From positions 992,001 to 1,056,000 of the forward strand of contig NZ_JACOPE010000001.1 of the NCBI RefSeq assembly GCF_014287355.1: a stretch of 64,000 bases of DNA, given 5' to 3'. Under the pieces are notes generated by a model, which saw only the letters and a program-made list of their open reading frames with translations, did no database searches and was not told where the DNA came from. The translations under genes were made by a program, and so were the position numbers. Shown one piece after another: positions 1 through 9,573 of the stretch. Every line of letters starts with the position of its first letter. Position 1 is the first letter of the stretch. The DNA comes from Ruminococcus hominis. GTDB taxonomy: Bacteria; Bacillota; Clostridia; Lachnospirales; Lachnospiraceae.

Positions 1-6
1 GAAGCA

Positions 7-702
7 GTGATAGAGGTCATCAAGACATTAGACTGGAGTCCGTTATGGATTTCATTAAAAACAGGAATTGTAGCAACGATATTTTCCTTCTTTTTAGGTA
101 TTTTTGCTGCACGCAAAATTGTAAAAGCATCGCCTGGAGTAAAAGCAGTGCTGGATGGCATCCTGACGCTTCCGATGGTTTTGCCTCCGACAGTAGCGGG
201 ATTTTTCCTGCTACTTATATTTAGCAGACGTCGTCCGTTTGGAATCTTCTTATATGAAACGTTTGATATTAAGGTTGTTCAGAGCTGGCTTGGCTGCATA
301 ATTGCAGCGACAGTGATTGCATTTCCATTGATGTATCGAAATGCAAGAGCGGCCTTTGAACAAATCGATGTAAATCTTGTTTATGCAGGAAGAACACTTG
401 GAATGTCCGATTTGAAAATATTTTGGAAGGTAGTCATCCCGACTGCCGGACCGGGAATTGCATCCGGAACAATCCTTACATTTGCAAGGGCACTTGGCGA
501 ATACGGTGCAACATCGATGCTTGCCGGAAATATTCCCGGAAAGACAGGAACCATTTCACAGAAGATTGCAATGGTCATTCAAGACGGAGATTACCTGACA
601 GCCGGAGTGTGGGTTGCAATTGTGATGGCAATTGCATTTGGAATTGTTGTGTTAATGAACATAATTGCAGGTAAGAAAATGAAACAAGTCAAACGCTGGT
701 AA
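7..702 (+). CDS. modB: Molybdate ABC transporter permease ModB
   Basis: Inner-membrane permease subunit of a molybdate (or tungstate) importer of the ModB/CysW family. The 231-residue protein has about five hydrophobic helices and, at roughly residues 150-170, the EAA loop that contacts the ATPase (EYGATSM after a GTILTFARALG stretch), typical of ModB. The first start in the window is a GTG at 7, but the frame is open to the window edge, so the true start and any modA lie upstream. It is followed after about 50 bp by modC. The substrate assignment rests on resemblance to ModB and the adjacent ModC-like ATPase. Confidence 0.9.
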   Translation: MIEVIKTLDWSPLWISLKTGIVATIFSFFLGIFAARKIVKASPGVKAVLDGILTLPMVLPPTVAGFFLLLIFSRRRPFGIFLYETFDIKVVQSWLGCIIAATVIAFPLMYRNARAAFEQIDVNLVYAGRTLGMSDLKIFWKVVIPTAGPGIASGTILTFARALGEYGATSMLAGNIPGKTGTISQKIAMVIQDGDYLTAGVWVAIVMAIAFGIVVLMNIIAGKKMKQVKRW

Positions 703-753
703 ATCCAGGTGAAAAGTAAAACAGACGAAACGCTAATAAAAAGGAGACAAAAA

Positions 754-1806
754 ATGGCAATAAGTGTAGATGTCCAGAAAAAGCTCGGGGAGTTTGAGTT
801 GAATGTAAAGTTTGAAAGCACATCAAAAAGAATTGGGATTCTGGGCGCTTCCGGTTGCGGAAAAAGTATGACATTGAAAAGCATTGCCGGGATTGAAACT
901 CCGACAGAAGGAAAAATCCAGATTGGCGAACATGTACTGTTTGATTCCAAAAATAAAGTGAATTTAAAGCCACAGAAAAGAAAAATAGGATATTTATTTC
1001 AAAACTATGCATTATTTCCAACGATGACGGTAGCTCAAAATATTGCGGCAGGATTAAAAGGAAGTAAGCAGGAAAAAGAAAAACGAGTCAGGGAGATGGC
1101 AGAAAAATTTCAGATTCAGGAATTATTAAAACGTCTGCCCGGACAACTTTCAGGAGGACAACAGCAAAGGGTTGCGCTGGCAAGAATCATGGCATACAGC
1201 CCGGATGTGATATTATTAGACGAACCGTTTTCTGCATTGGACGTATTTTTGAAAGACCATTTGCAACAGGAACTTGAAGAGCTGTTGAAGGATTACGAAG
1301 GAACAGTAATTATGGTTTCTCATAGCCGCGACGAAGTATATCGCTTTTGTGAAGAGCTGCTGATTTTGGATCAGGGAAGTGTAATCACAGCCGGAAAGAC
1401 AAAAGTAATCTTTAGTAACCCTCAATATCGCGCAGCAGCAAAATTGACCGGATGTAAAAATTTTGCTGAAATGCAATACACAGAATCTCCGAATAAAATT
1501 ATTTTGCCGGATTGGGGAGTTACATTACAGCTGAAAAAGGAAGTGCCAAAAGGGTGTACCTGCATCGGGTACCGTGCACATGATTTTGTGCCGATATGGG
1601 GAGAAAAAAAAGAAAATTGTATAGAGGTACGATTAAAAAGCATGTCAGAACTTCCGTTTGAAAATCAGTATTATTTAAATCCAGCAAATCCGAAGACACC
1701 TTCTATCTGCTGGTTTGTACAGAGAGAAAAGGAAAATGTAGTTGAGACAAATGGTTTGCCAGAGTATCTTCAGATTACAGAAGAAAGATTAATGTTTCTA
1801 AAATAA
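754..1806 (+). CDS. modC: Molybdate ABC transporter ATP-binding protein ModC
   Basis: Cytoplasmic ATPase energising the ModB permease. Visible motifs are Walker A (GASGCGKS, about residues 31-38), the Q-loop in a YLFQNYALFP context, the signature LSGGQQQR and Walker B (VILLDEPFSALD). The C-terminal 130 residues form a diverged regulatory domain rather than a clear double TOBE/MOP domain. The frame is open from a GTG at 709, but the ATG at 754 is preferred because AAGGAG sits at 741-746 with an 8-base spacer. The length (350 residues) fits ModC. The gene ends just before a strong hairpin. Confidence 0.88.
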   Translation: MAISVDVQKKLGEFELNVKFESTSKRIGILGASGCGKSMTLKSIAGIETPTEGKIQIGEHVLFDSKNKVNLKPQKRKIGYLFQNYALFPTMTVAQNIAAGLKGSKQEKEKRVREMAEKFQIQELLKRLPGQLSGGQQQRVALARIMAYSPDVILLDEPFSALDVFLKDHLQQELEELLKDYEGTVIMVSHSRDEVYRFCEELLILDQGSVITAGKTKVIFSNPQYRAAAKLTGCKNFAEMQYTESPNKIILPDWGVTLQLKKEVPKGCTCIGYRAHDFVPIWGEKKENCIEVRLKSMSELPFENQYYLNPANPKTPSICWFVQREKENVVETNGLPEYLQITEERLMFLK

Positions 1807-1829
1807 TGTTTTTAATACAAAAACAAATG

Positions 1830-1882
1830 AAAAGTTCTCTTTTGGAAAGTGTGAAAACCATTTTCCGAAAGAGAACTTTTTG
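1830..1882. terminator. Bidirectional rho-independent terminator
   Basis: Inverted repeat AAAAGTTCTCTTT...AAAGAGAACTTTTT with A-rich left and T-rich right flanks. It lies between the convergent modC and EAL-protein genes and can terminate both. Confidence 0.85.
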
Positions 1883-1909
1883 TATAGAATGGATAGGTAA
1901 TATGAATTG

Positions 1910-3595
1910 TTATAGCTCATCTAACATCTTCTCAAAAACATCTTGTGGGACCGGCTTGGAATAATAATATCCCTGTATAAAATCACAGTTCACAGATTTT
2001 AAGAAGTTTACCTGCTCGTTGGTTTCAGCACCTTCGGCAATGACCTTGATGCCAAGTTCATGAGCCATGGAAATGATGGTGTGCAGGACAGCTTCAATTT
2101 TTGGATTCTTCCCAATAGAACGTACAAATTCCATATCCAGTTTTAAAATGTTAAAATCATAGTCTGTAATCGTGCTGAAAGAAGAAAATCCACTTCCAAA
2201 GTCATCTAATAAAATGCGTACATTTTGATTCTGAATCTTTCTCAAAGGATGTAAATCCAGATTGTTAATAGAAATATAAGCACTTTCAGTAAGCTCTAAC
2301 ATCTTATGTGAACAAAGAAATTCGTCGTTTGAAAACTCATCTACAAGTGCACTTAACATATCAGGATCATAAAAATCCATCCGTGAAATATTCATAGAAA
2401 TCGGAACTACCTTTTTGCCGGCATCATGACGCCGGTGCAGAAAGAGTGAAATCATGTCAGATACAAATTTATCCAATACCGAAATATGCCCATTTTTTTC
2501 AAGCGTAGGAATGAAAACGTCTGGGGAAATCATCCCTTTTTCCGGGTGAATCCAGCGAATCAGAGCTTCTGCGCCGACAATCTTATCTGTTGCAGCACTA
2601 AAGATTGGCTGATAGTACACCTGCAATTCATTATTTTCCAAAGCCTGTCCGATATTGCGTCGAATCTGGGACTGTGCCATATAGATTTCCTTCATCTTCA
2701 AATCATAGATGGCATAAGGCTGTAAATATTCGTTCTCAATATGCTGACATGCCAGATGGGCACGGTCACACATTCCATTTACAGAAACATGCCGGTCATG
2801 AATATGATAAATACCACATTTCGCAAAAATAAGAATATTTTTATCATGATATGTGAAGGATTGCTTTAAAAGCTTTGTCAATTGTTCATAGTCCAGATAT
2901 TTACGTTCTATAAGACAGACAAAATGATCGGAAGTCAGTCTTGCAGCAGCAATTGGATGCAAGAAGCAATTCCGAAGCTCATTATGAAAATGATGGAGAA
3001 ACGCATCGCCACCCTCAAATCCAAGAATCTCATTCAATGCTTTAAATTCCTTGAAGTCAATAAAAAGAAGAGAAAACTTGTCAGTGTGAGGATCATTTTT
3101 AATAATATTCGAAACGATGTGGTAAAATCCAATACGATTCAAATCGCCGGTTAAAAAATCCTGATAAGCAAGATAGCTGATATCCTGGATTGTGCTTAAA
3201 ACAAGCTGTTGTTCTTTATCAAAATAAACAAAATTGTAGCGTACAATCAGCTCTTTATCATTTTTTATATGATGCAGGGTATAACTATAGTCGCCTTGTG
3301 TATCCAAAGCATGTTTGACTTTTGTCAGAGGATTATGAGAATCAAAATAATCATAATCTGCCGGGGAAATATGAAGACGCTTCATCAATTCACAAATCCG
3401 TTCGTAAGAATCAGTGGAAGTAAGAAAATCTTCACCGGACTTAGCATCAAGACGACATCTGCTGATCGTATGGTGATTAAGGTCAATTAAACCGACAAAA
3501 GAATATTCGCTTTGATACAAAAGTTCTGGAACACGCGTAGCGGCAATTTTTTTCAAATCGTTCCGGTTAGGATTGAGTGTTTTCATGATGGACAT
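1910..3595 (-). CDS. EAL-domain c-di-GMP phosphodiesterase with degenerate GGDEF domain
   Basis: 561-residue cytoplasmic signalling protein. Residues about 1-140 form a PAS-like sensor. Residues about 145-275 are a GGDEF fold whose signature is lost (TSDHF in place of GGDEF), so it is probably inactive as a cyclase and may bind GTP. Residues about 320-561 are an EAL domain keeping EAL (GAEALIRW), the DDFGSGFSS loop, KLD, EG(A)ET and QGYYYSKP. This suggests c-di-GMP hydrolysis to pGpG. There is no transmembrane segment. Single gene, convergent with modC. Its roughly 400-bp upstream region holds a large structured element (see 3657-3825). Start chosen at the ATG with a G-rich upstream sequence; a second ATG lies three codons in. 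Confidence 0.85.
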   Translation of the reverse strand: MSIMKTLNPNRNDLKKIAATRVPELLYQSEYSFVGLIDLNHHTISRCRLDAKSGEDFLTSTDSYERICELMKRLHISPADYDYFDSHNPLTKVKHALDTQGDYSYTLHHIKNDKELIVRYNFVYFDKEQQLVLSTIQDISYLAYQDFLTGDLNRIGFYHIVSNIIKNDPHTDKFSLLFIDFKEFKALNEILGFEGGDAFLHHFHNELRNCFLHPIAAARLTSDHFVCLIERKYLDYEQLTKLLKQSFTYHDKNILIFAKCGIYHIHDRHVSVNGMCDRAHLACQHIENEYLQPYAIYDLKMKEIYMAQSQIRRNIGQALENNELQVYYQPIFSAATDKIVGAEALIRWIHPEKGMISPDVFIPTLEKNGHISVLDKFVSDMISLFLHRRHDAGKKVVPISMNISRMDFYDPDMLSALVDEFSNDEFLCSHKMLELTESAYISINNLDLHPLRKIQNQNVRILLDDFGSGFSSFSTITDYDFNILKLDMEFVRSIGKNPKIEAVLHTIISMAHELGIKVIAEGAETNEQVNFLKSVNCDFIQGYYYSKPVPQDVFEKMLDEL

Positions 3596-3656
3596 TCCCC
3601 CTATACTCTGATTTTGAGAATAAAAATGAGTTACGATTTACAGAGTAGCTGTAAAA

Positions 3657-3825
3657 TTTATCTCAGTCGAGAAGACTCCCACCTCTTTCAGGTGGTGAGT
3701 AACAGTAAATTTGTCTCAGTGGGAGTCCAATCTCTGACTGAGATAAACGCTCCGCGAGGATGCGCAGTGATTCTGTAAAGAATGTGTCAGCTTACGCTGA
3801 CCAGAATCACGCGCCAAGTCTCGCG
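3657..3825. other. Large nested stem-loop element (IS200/IS605-end or omega-RNA-like)
   Basis: Two adjacent nested foldbacks. First: TTTATCTCAGTC (3657-3668) pairs perfectly with GACTGAGATAAA (3736-3747), enclosing GACTCCCAC (3674-3682)/GTGGGAGTC (3719-3727) and an inner CCACCT/AGGTGG hairpin. Second: CCGCGAG/CTCGCG (3752/3820) encloses GCGCAGTGATTCTG (3762-3775)/CAGAATCACGCGC (3802-3814) and GTCAGC-TTAC-GCTGAC. The first resembles, from memory, 3' ends of TnpB-type IS200/IS605 elements, but no tnpA or tnpB is present. On the minus strand it would lie in the leader of the EAL gene. Confidence 0.5.
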
Positions 3826-3955
3826 TCTGCTCGACTTGAAGAATAATAGAACTGTTAATTTATTATAACCTAGATTTAATATAAAAGCTATAGCGAAAAA
3901 CAAAGCTCATAAGAAAAATTATGCGAAAATTTATGTGAAAATAAATAGAAGTTCC

Positions 3956-3984
3956 TTGACAGAAAATGCATTGGATTTTATCAT
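3956..3984 (+). promoter_or_regulatory. Promoter for the CaCA antiporter gene
   Basis: TTGACA at 3956-3961, a 17-base spacer and TATCAT at 3979-3984, about 40 bases ahead of the start codon. Confidence 0.75.
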
Positions 3985-4023
3985 GAAAGATACGTGAATT
4001 ACGCAGGATGAAGGAGAAAAAAT

Positions 4024-4992
4024 ATGGATTATATATTATTGATCATCGGATTTGTATTGTTAATCAAAGGGGCAGACTTTTTCGTGGACGGAAGCTCCAG
4101 CGTGGCAAAAATATTAAAGGTGCCGACAATCATCATCGGTCTTACAGTCGTAGCATTTGGAACAAGTATGCCGGAGCTCTCAGTCAGTGTGACGGCAGCA
4201 CTTCGGGGAAGTAACGACCTGGCAGTCAGCAATGTGCTGGGTTCTAATATTTTTAACCTGTTGGTTGTCTTGGGATGTTGTGCATTGGTAAAACCCGTGG
4301 CGGCAAAATGGTCTTTGCTCAAAAAAGAGTTTCCATTTTCAATATTGATCACAATTATTTTACTGCTTGTAGATTCTGACTTTTCTATTATGAAAATATT
4401 GGACGGAAACCAGGGATTTGTCCTGGGAAGATGGGCAGGCTTACTGTTTTTGATTTTGTTTGTTCTTTATATATATGCAACCGTAAAATCCGCACTTCGC
4501 TCCAGAGCGGAAGCAAAAGATATGGAAGAGGAAGAGTATAAGACGATGAGCCCGCTAAAAAGCGGCATTTATATCGTAATCGGATTAATCGGAATCGTGT
4601 GGGGTGGCAATCTGGTCGTAGACAGCGCATCGAATATCGCATTGACATTTGGATGGAGCCAGACATTTATCGGGCTTACAATTGTAGCACTTGGAACATC
4701 ACTTCCAGAACTGGTTACATCTGTTGTAGCAGCAAGAAAAGGAGAAAATGATCTTGCAGTAGGTAATGTTGTCGGTTCAAACATTTTCAACATTTTATTG
4801 ATACTTGGAGTGTCTTCCTTTATCACACCAATCACACTCGATGTGACAGCGGTGTATGATACAATCATTTTAATTATAGCAAGTATCGTCGTGTATGTAT
4901 CAGCAATCAGCAAACGCGAGATTCAAAGAAAAGAAGGAATTTTCTTTTTAGTTTGCTATTTTGCATTTTTCCTTTACGTGTTTATGAGATAG
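4024..4992 (+). CDS. CaCA-family calcium/cation:sodium (or proton) antiporter
   Basis: Membrane antiporter of the Ca2+/cation antiporter family (YrbG type), 322 residues with about ten helices. It contains the two signature alpha-repeats: the first around residues 42-80 (FGTSMPEL, then [10 protein letters not shown]) and the second around residues 215-255 (LGTSLPEL, then [10 protein letters not shown]). These inverted-topology repeats carry the ion-binding Glu residues. A short acidic loop (DMEEEE) separates the halves. AAGGAG precedes the ATG, and a consensus promoter lies directly upstream, so it is probably monocistronic. The exact ion is not determined. Confidence 0.9.
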   Translation: MDYILLIIGFVLLIKGADFFVDGSSSVAKILKVPTIIIGLTVVAFGTSMPELSVSVTAALRGSNDLAVSNVLGSNIFNLLVVLGCCALVKPVAAKWSLLKKEFPFSILITIILLLVDSDFSIMKILDGNQGFVLGRWAGLLFLILFVLYIYATVKSALRSRAEAKDMEEEEYKTMSPLKSGIYIVIGLIGIVWGGNLVVDSASNIALTFGWSQTFIGLTIVALGTSLPELVTSVVAARKGENDLAVGNVVGSNIFNILLILGVSSFITPITLDVTAVYDTIILIIASIVVYVSAISKREIQRKEGIFFLVCYFAFFLYVFMR

Positions 4993-5014
4993 AAACAAGT
5001 GAGATATCTCATAA
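4982..5014 (+). other. Inverted repeat at the antiporter stop codon, upstream of potA
   Basis: TTATGAGAT (4982-4990) and ATCTCATAA (5006-5014) are perfect reverse complements across a 15-base loop, overlapping the antiporter stop. No U-tract follows, so this may be an operator or mRNA hairpin rather than a terminator. Confidence 0.4.
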
Positions 5015-5075
5015 GGAATAGAGTTATAAAAAAGAAAAATCGTAGTCGATAGATTACAAAAGAAGGGAGAGGACA

Positions 5076-6653
5076 ATGGAGAAGAAAAAAATTATTGAAT
5101 TCCGTAACATTGTAAAAAATTTTGATGGACAGATTGTATTAAAAGGTATCAATCTGGATATTTATGAAAATGAATTTGTGACCCTGTTGGGACCAAGTGG
5201 ATGCGGTAAAACCACATTGCTTCGAATTCTGGGAGGTTTCCTGGATGCAGACGAGGGAAGCGTAATGTTTGATGGAGAAGAAATCAGTCAAAAACCTCCA
5301 TATGAACGTGAGTTGAATACTGTATTTCAGAAATACGCATTATTTCCACATTTAAGTGTTTATGAAAATATTGCGTTTGGTCTTAAGATAAAAAAGATGA
5401 GCAAGGATATCATTGACCAGAAGGTTATGAAGATGCTTAAACTTATCGGTCTGGAAGGGTATGAAGATAAAAATACAACCCTGCTTTCCGGAGGACAGCA
5501 GCAGAGAGTAGCGATTGCCCGTGCCCTTGTAAATGAGCCGAAGGTCTTATTATTAGACGAACCATTGGCGGCGTTGGATTTGAAGCTGCGTAAAGAGATG
5601 CAGTATGAGTTGAAACGTATCCAACAGGAAGTAGGAATCACATTTATTTTTGTAACACATGATCAGGAAGAAGCATTGACAATGTCAGACAAGATCGTTG
5701 TTATGAAAGGCGGAGAAATCCAGCAGGTAGGAACACCGGAAGAAATCTACAACGAGCCTGCAAACGTATATGTAGCCAATTTCATCGGCGAGAGCAACAT
5801 CATTTCCGGAAAAATGCTCGAAGATTACAAAGTACGATTTGATGATGTAACATTTGACTGTGTAGATTTCGGATTCAGAAAAGACGAACCGGTAGATGTA
5901 GTATTGCGTCCGGAAGATATCGATATCGTTGATGTCAAAGACGGAAAACTTACCGGAGAAGTACAGAGCGTACTCTTTAAAGGAGTCCACTACGAGATTA
6001 TTGTTGAGACAGTCCCGGGAACAAGTGTAACCGTAAACATGCGAGTAGTACATAACCGTGATGTGACAAGCGAAGACGGAACAGAAAAAATCAGTGCCAG
6101 CGATTTTTACGTCGATGTGGAAGATGTAGAAGCACTTGATGATAAAGACATTATCGCTTTCTCAAATGCACAGGCATGGGATCCAAAGACAGACGAGTAC
6201 ATTTCCATCGCAAGAATTGAATATGATTTGAGGCCGGAAGAAGGAGAATATCCAGTTACATTCTCAACACCGAAAGGAACAAGTGTACAAAGAAATATTT
6301 TTGTTGTCAACCAGCCTTTCGTTAAAAATGAGAGAGCAAATGAAGGTGTTATGGCATTTAACTTCTCAAAAACAGTAGATGAAATCATAGAATCCCAGGC
6401 ATTGGATACAGATTTGAAGACATGGGCAAATGCACAAGGCTGGAAGCTGACAGACGAAGACCAGAGTGTAGACCTAAGCGTAGATTACGATTTTGAGCCG
6501 GAAGATGTAAAAGAAGGTGTATATAAGATCACATTCTCAACGACAGGTCGTGAGTTTAAGATCCATACAACAGACTATTCCGAGGAAGGTCAGGAAGTCG
6601 GACTGACATTCTTCCCGGAAGATATCCATGTTATGTCGAAGGTGGTATTCTAA
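5076..6653 (+). CDS. potA: Spermidine/putrescine ABC transporter ATPase PotA with enlarged C-terminal domain
   Basis: ATPase of the polyamine importer. Residues 1-235 are a standard ABC domain: Walker A GPSGCGKT (39-46), Q-loop (VFQKYALFP), signature LSGGQQQR and Walker [12 protein letters not shown]. PotA is usually 350-380 residues; this one has 525. After the first TOBE strands (about 245-345) come two roughly 60-residue Ig-like repeats, about 355-415 (ending [11 protein letters not shown]) and 435-495 (ending [11 protein letters not shown]), and then the closing TOBE segment with [11 protein letters not shown] at the C-terminus. So the extra sequence is inserted within the TOBE region, not appended. 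First gene of pot; potB follows one base after the stop. Confidence 0.93.
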   Translation: MEKKKIIEFRNIVKNFDGQIVLKGINLDIYENEFVTLLGPSGCGKTTLLRILGGFLDADEGSVMFDGEEISQKPPYERELNTVFQKYALFPHLSVYENIAFGLKIKKMSKDIIDQKVMKMLKLIGLEGYEDKNTTLLSGGQQQRVAIARALVNEPKVLLLDEPLAALDLKLRKEMQYELKRIQQEVGITFIFVTHDQEEALTMSDKIVVMKGGEIQQVGTPEEIYNEPANVYVANFIGESNIISGKMLEDYKVRFDDVTFDCVDFGFRKDEPVDVVLRPEDIDIVDVKDGKLTGEVQSVLFKGVHYEIIVETVPGTSVTVNMRVVHNRDVTSEDGTEKISASDFYVDVEDVEALDDKDIIAFSNAQAWDPKTDEYISIARIEYDLRPEEGEYPVTFSTPKGTSVQRNIFVVNQPFVKNERANEGVMAFNFSKTVDEIIESQALDTDLKTWANAQGWKLTDEDQSVDLSVDYDFEPEDVKEGVYKITFSTTGREFKIHTTDYSEEGQEVGLTFFPEDIHVMSKVVF

Positions 6654-6654
6654 T

Positions 6655-7491
6655 ATGAAGAAATTCTTACAGTTAGCAATTCCATATATCGTGTGGGCGG
6701 TGTTGATGCTCGTACTTCCAATGGCACTGATTTTCCTTTACTCTATCACAGAGCCTGGAAACAGCATTATATCCTTCTCAATAACACTGGATCAGTACAT
6801 CAAATTCTTTACCGACAAAGATTTCTTACTGATTCTGTGGCGCTCACTTGCAATTGCGGTTAAGACAACCATCATCTGTCTGCTGCTTGGTTATCCGATT
6901 GCATATTACATTGCAAGAACAAAAGAAAAAACACAGAACATGTTAATCTTATGCATTACAATTCCAATGTGGATCAACATGCTTGTACGTACTTATGCGT
7001 GGATTGGTCTCTTAAGTGATGGCGGATTGATCCAGAAAATATTAAGCCTCGTAGGTCTTGGACACATAAAGCTCCTTTACACAGAAGGTGCAGTATTGCT
7101 TGGTATGGTATACAACTTCCTTCCATTTATGATTTTGCAGATTCAGACATCCCTGTGCAAGATGGATACATCCTTATTAGAAGCAAGCGCAGATTTAGGG
7201 GCAAGTCCGGCGCAGACATTTCGACGCATCACCCTGCCATTATCATTGCCGGGCGTGATCAACGGAATCACATTAGTATTTTTGCCGGCAGTAAGCTCCT
7301 TCTTCATTCCAAAGCTGTTAGGAGGAGGTCAGTACTTCCTTATTGGAAATATGATTGAAAACCAGTTTATTACAGTAGGAGAGTGGAACTTCGGAAGTGC
7401 CATCTCTATGATCATGGCAGTTATTATGATGCTGCTTATGATGGCAGTGCGTAAAACTGAAAAACGAAATGCAGGCGGAAAGGAGGCATGA
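6655..7491 (+). CDS. potB: Spermidine/putrescine ABC transporter permease PotB
   Basis: Membrane permease with six helices, 278 residues from the ATG at 6655. The EAA loop is visible at about residues 175-195 (EASADLGASPAQTFRRITLPLSLPG). The frame is open from an ATG at 6628 overlapping potA, but the one-base gap start gives the usual PotB N-terminus (MKKFLQLAIPY), translationally coupled to potA. Its stop overlaps the Shine-Dalgarno region of the next gene. Confidence 0.92.
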   Translation: MKKFLQLAIPYIVWAVLMLVLPMALIFLYSITEPGNSIISFSITLDQYIKFFTDKDFLLILWRSLAIAVKTTIICLLLGYPIAYYIARTKEKTQNMLILCITIPMWINMLVRTYAWIGLLSDGGLIQKILSLVGLGHIKLLYTEGAVLLGMVYNFLPFMILQIQTSLCKMDTSLLEASADLGASPAQTFRRITLPLSLPGVINGITLVFLPAVSSFFIPKLLGGGQYFLIGNMIENQFITVGEWNFGSAISMIMAVIMMLLMMAVRKTEKRNAGGKEA

Positions 7492-7495
7492 TTTA

Positions 7496-9391
7496 ATGAA
7501 AAAAAATAAGCATCCATTTGGTAAGATACTTCTGATTTTGACGATCATGTTCTTCTATCTTCCAATTATATACATGATTATTTTTTCATTTAACGATGGA
7601 AAATCATTGACAAAATTTACCGGATTTTCATTGCGCTGGTATCAGCATATGATGGATTCCGGAGATATGATGAGCGCATTATCCACAACATTTAGCGTGG
7701 CAATCATCGCAACAATCATTTCAACAATTATCGGAACAATCACGGCAATCGGATTAAGCAAATCCAAAAAGATTATCAGAGATCTGATGGAGCAGGTAAA
7801 CAATCTGCCGATGATGAATCCGGAAATCGTAACAGCGATTGGATTTATGCTGCTGTTCATTACATTTAAAATAGAAAAAGGCTATGTGACAATGCTTCTG
7901 GCACATATCGCATTTTGTATACCATATGTAATCTTGTCAGTCATGCCAAAAATCCGTTCACTCGACCCAAACATCGCAGATGCGGCAATGGATTTAGGGG
8001 CGACACCATGGCAGGCATTGACAAAAGCCATTGTACCGCAGATCACACCGGGAATTATCTCAGGTGCACTGATTGCATTTACCATGTCAATAGATGATTT
8101 TATTATTTCATACTTCGTGACAGGACGCGGCGTAAAAAACTTAAGTATTGTAGTTTATACGATGAGCAAACGTGTAAATCCAAGTATCAATGCGGTGTCA
8201 ACACTTGTTGTTGTCATTATTACAATAGCCCTGGTGATCATTAACATTGCACCGGTCGTAGCTTCAAAACGTGCAAAAAAAGAAAATGTAGGCCGAAGAA
8301 AATTCGTATACCCGGCAACTGCAGCAGTATGTGCACTATTAGCAATTGTGTTTTTTGTAAATATATCCGGAAACAGGGCAGCATCAAAGCCATTTGAAGG
8401 TCAGACCTTGCACATTTACAACTGGGGCGAATATACAGGTGAAAATATCATCAACGACTTCCAGAAAGAGACAGGGGCAACAGTTGTTATGGAAAACTTT
8501 GATTCCAATGAACAAATGTATATCAAAGTCGCAAATGGAGAATCCTACGATATCCTTGTTCCAAGTGATTATATGATACAGAGATTGATAAGCGAAGGAT
8601 ATCTGCAAAAATTAGATCACTCAAAACTGGATTGCCTTGATAAGCTCAATGACGGCGTAAAAAATCTGGCATACGATCCGGGAAATGAATACTCAATACC
8701 ATATTTCTGGGGAACAGTCGGAATCATTTACGACAAAACAAAGGTAGATATCGAAGATTTGAAAAAAGAAGGCTACAACATTTTCCTCGATGAAAAATAT
8801 AAAGGAGATATCTATCTCTACGATTCCGAGAGAGATTCCTTCATGATGGCGTTGAAAGCATTGGGATATTCAATGAACACAACGAATGAAAAAGAAATCC
8901 AGGAGGCTTATGACTGGCTACTTCAGTGTGTGCAGACGATGGATTCGGAAATCGTTATGGATGAGATCATTGACAACATGGCACAAGGCCGAAAAGCATT
9001 AGGCTTAATCTATTCAGGAGATGCAACCTATGTCATGGCAGAAAATGAAAACATGGGTTACTATTTACCGGAAAGCGGAACAAACCTCTGGTCTGATGCG
9101 ATGGTTATTCCGAAAAATGCAAAGAATCCAGAACTTGCATACGCATTTATCAACTATGCAAGCGACTATGACGGAGCTTATGATAACTCAAGCTATGTAG
9201 GTTACACTGCCGCAAATAAAGAAGTTATGGATGATCTCTCCAAAGTGGGCGGCGAATTCGAAGGAATCAATGCGTACATTCCAAGAAGTGATAATCAAAA
9301 TGATGAAATATTTGAATATAATGAAGATACAAAAAAGATCATCAGTGATCTGTGGAGCAGAGTAAAAATTGCAGCAAGTAATGCGAAGTGA
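7496..9391 (+). CDS. potC: PotC-PotD fusion: polyamine permease joined to substrate-binding protein
   Basis: 631 residues from the ATG at 7496; AAAGGAGG at 7479-7486 supports this start over the open frame at 7469. Residues about 1-260 are PotC permease, with six helices and an EAA loop (DAAMDLGATPWQALTKAIVPQ). An extra helix (about 275-297) anchors an extracellular PotD-like binding domain, about residues 305-631: LHIYNWGEYTGENI at its start, DILVPSDYMIQRL, and a PYFWGTVGI segment lining the site. In Gram-positives this fusion replaces the lipoprotein PotD. Last gene of the pot operon; a terminator follows. Confidence 0.93.
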   Translation: MKKNKHPFGKILLILTIMFFYLPIIYMIIFSFNDGKSLTKFTGFSLRWYQHMMDSGDMMSALSTTFSVAIIATIISTIIGTITAIGLSKSKKIIRDLMEQVNNLPMMNPEIVTAIGFMLLFITFKIEKGYVTMLLAHIAFCIPYVILSVMPKIRSLDPNIADAAMDLGATPWQALTKAIVPQITPGIISGALIAFTMSIDDFIISYFVTGRGVKNLSIVVYTMSKRVNPSINAVSTLVVVIITIALVIINIAPVVASKRAKKENVGRRKFVYPATAAVCALLAIVFFVNISGNRAASKPFEGQTLHIYNWGEYTGENIINDFQKETGATVVMENFDSNEQMYIKVANGESYDILVPSDYMIQRLISEGYLQKLDHSKLDCLDKLNDGVKNLAYDPGNEYSIPYFWGTVGIIYDKTKVDIEDLKKEGYNIFLDEKYKGDIYLYDSERDSFMMALKALGYSMNTTNEKEIQEAYDWLLQCVQTMDSEIVMDEIIDNMAQGRKALGLIYSGDATYVMAENENMGYYLPESGTNLWSDAMVIPKNAKNPELAYAFINYASDYDGAYDNSSYVGYTAANKEVMDDLSKVGGEFEGINAYIPRSDNQNDEIFEYNEDTKKIISDLWSRVKIAASNAK

Positions 9392-9394
9392 TAA

Positions 9395-9419
9395 GAGGGG
9401 TGCGAAAGCACTCCTTTTT
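9395..9419 (+). terminator. Rho-independent terminator of the pot operon
   Basis: GAGGGGTGC-GAAA-GCACTCC hairpin with a stable GNRA-like loop followed by TTTTT, directly after the potCD stop. Confidence 0.88.
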
Positions 9420-9423
9420 CTAC

Positions 9424-9463
9424 GTGGCGAACGTAAGAGCTTATTATGTGGCGAACGTAAGTA
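9424..9463 (+). repeat. Short direct repeat between potCD and clpB
   Basis: GTGGCGAACGTAAG occurs twice, about 24 bases apart. Function unknown; lies upstream of the CIRCE-like site. Confidence 0.5.
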
Positions 9464-9538
9464 TTTCTTATTATATGAAGGTGGATATGAGGGCTTACGA
9501 AAGCAGATTGGTATCTGAAAAGAGACATGAAAATAAAA

Positions 9539-9565
9539 TTAGCACTCACCTTTAAAAAGTGCTAA
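9539..9565 (+). promoter_or_regulatory. CIRCE-like HrcA operator upstream of clpB
   Basis: TTAGCACTC, 9 bases, AAGTGCTAA. This matches the CIRCE consensus (TTAGCACTC-N9-GAGTGCTAA) with one mismatch. It sits immediately upstream of the -35 element of the clpB promoter, as expected for HrcA heat-shock repression. Confidence 0.85.
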
Positions 9566-9573
9566 CAAAAGTG

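Noticed and set aside
3596..4023. c-di-GMP riboswitch upstream of the EAL gene
   Set aside because: The structure is large foldbacks of a different kind; I did not find the GEMM conserved core, so no riboswitch is claimed.
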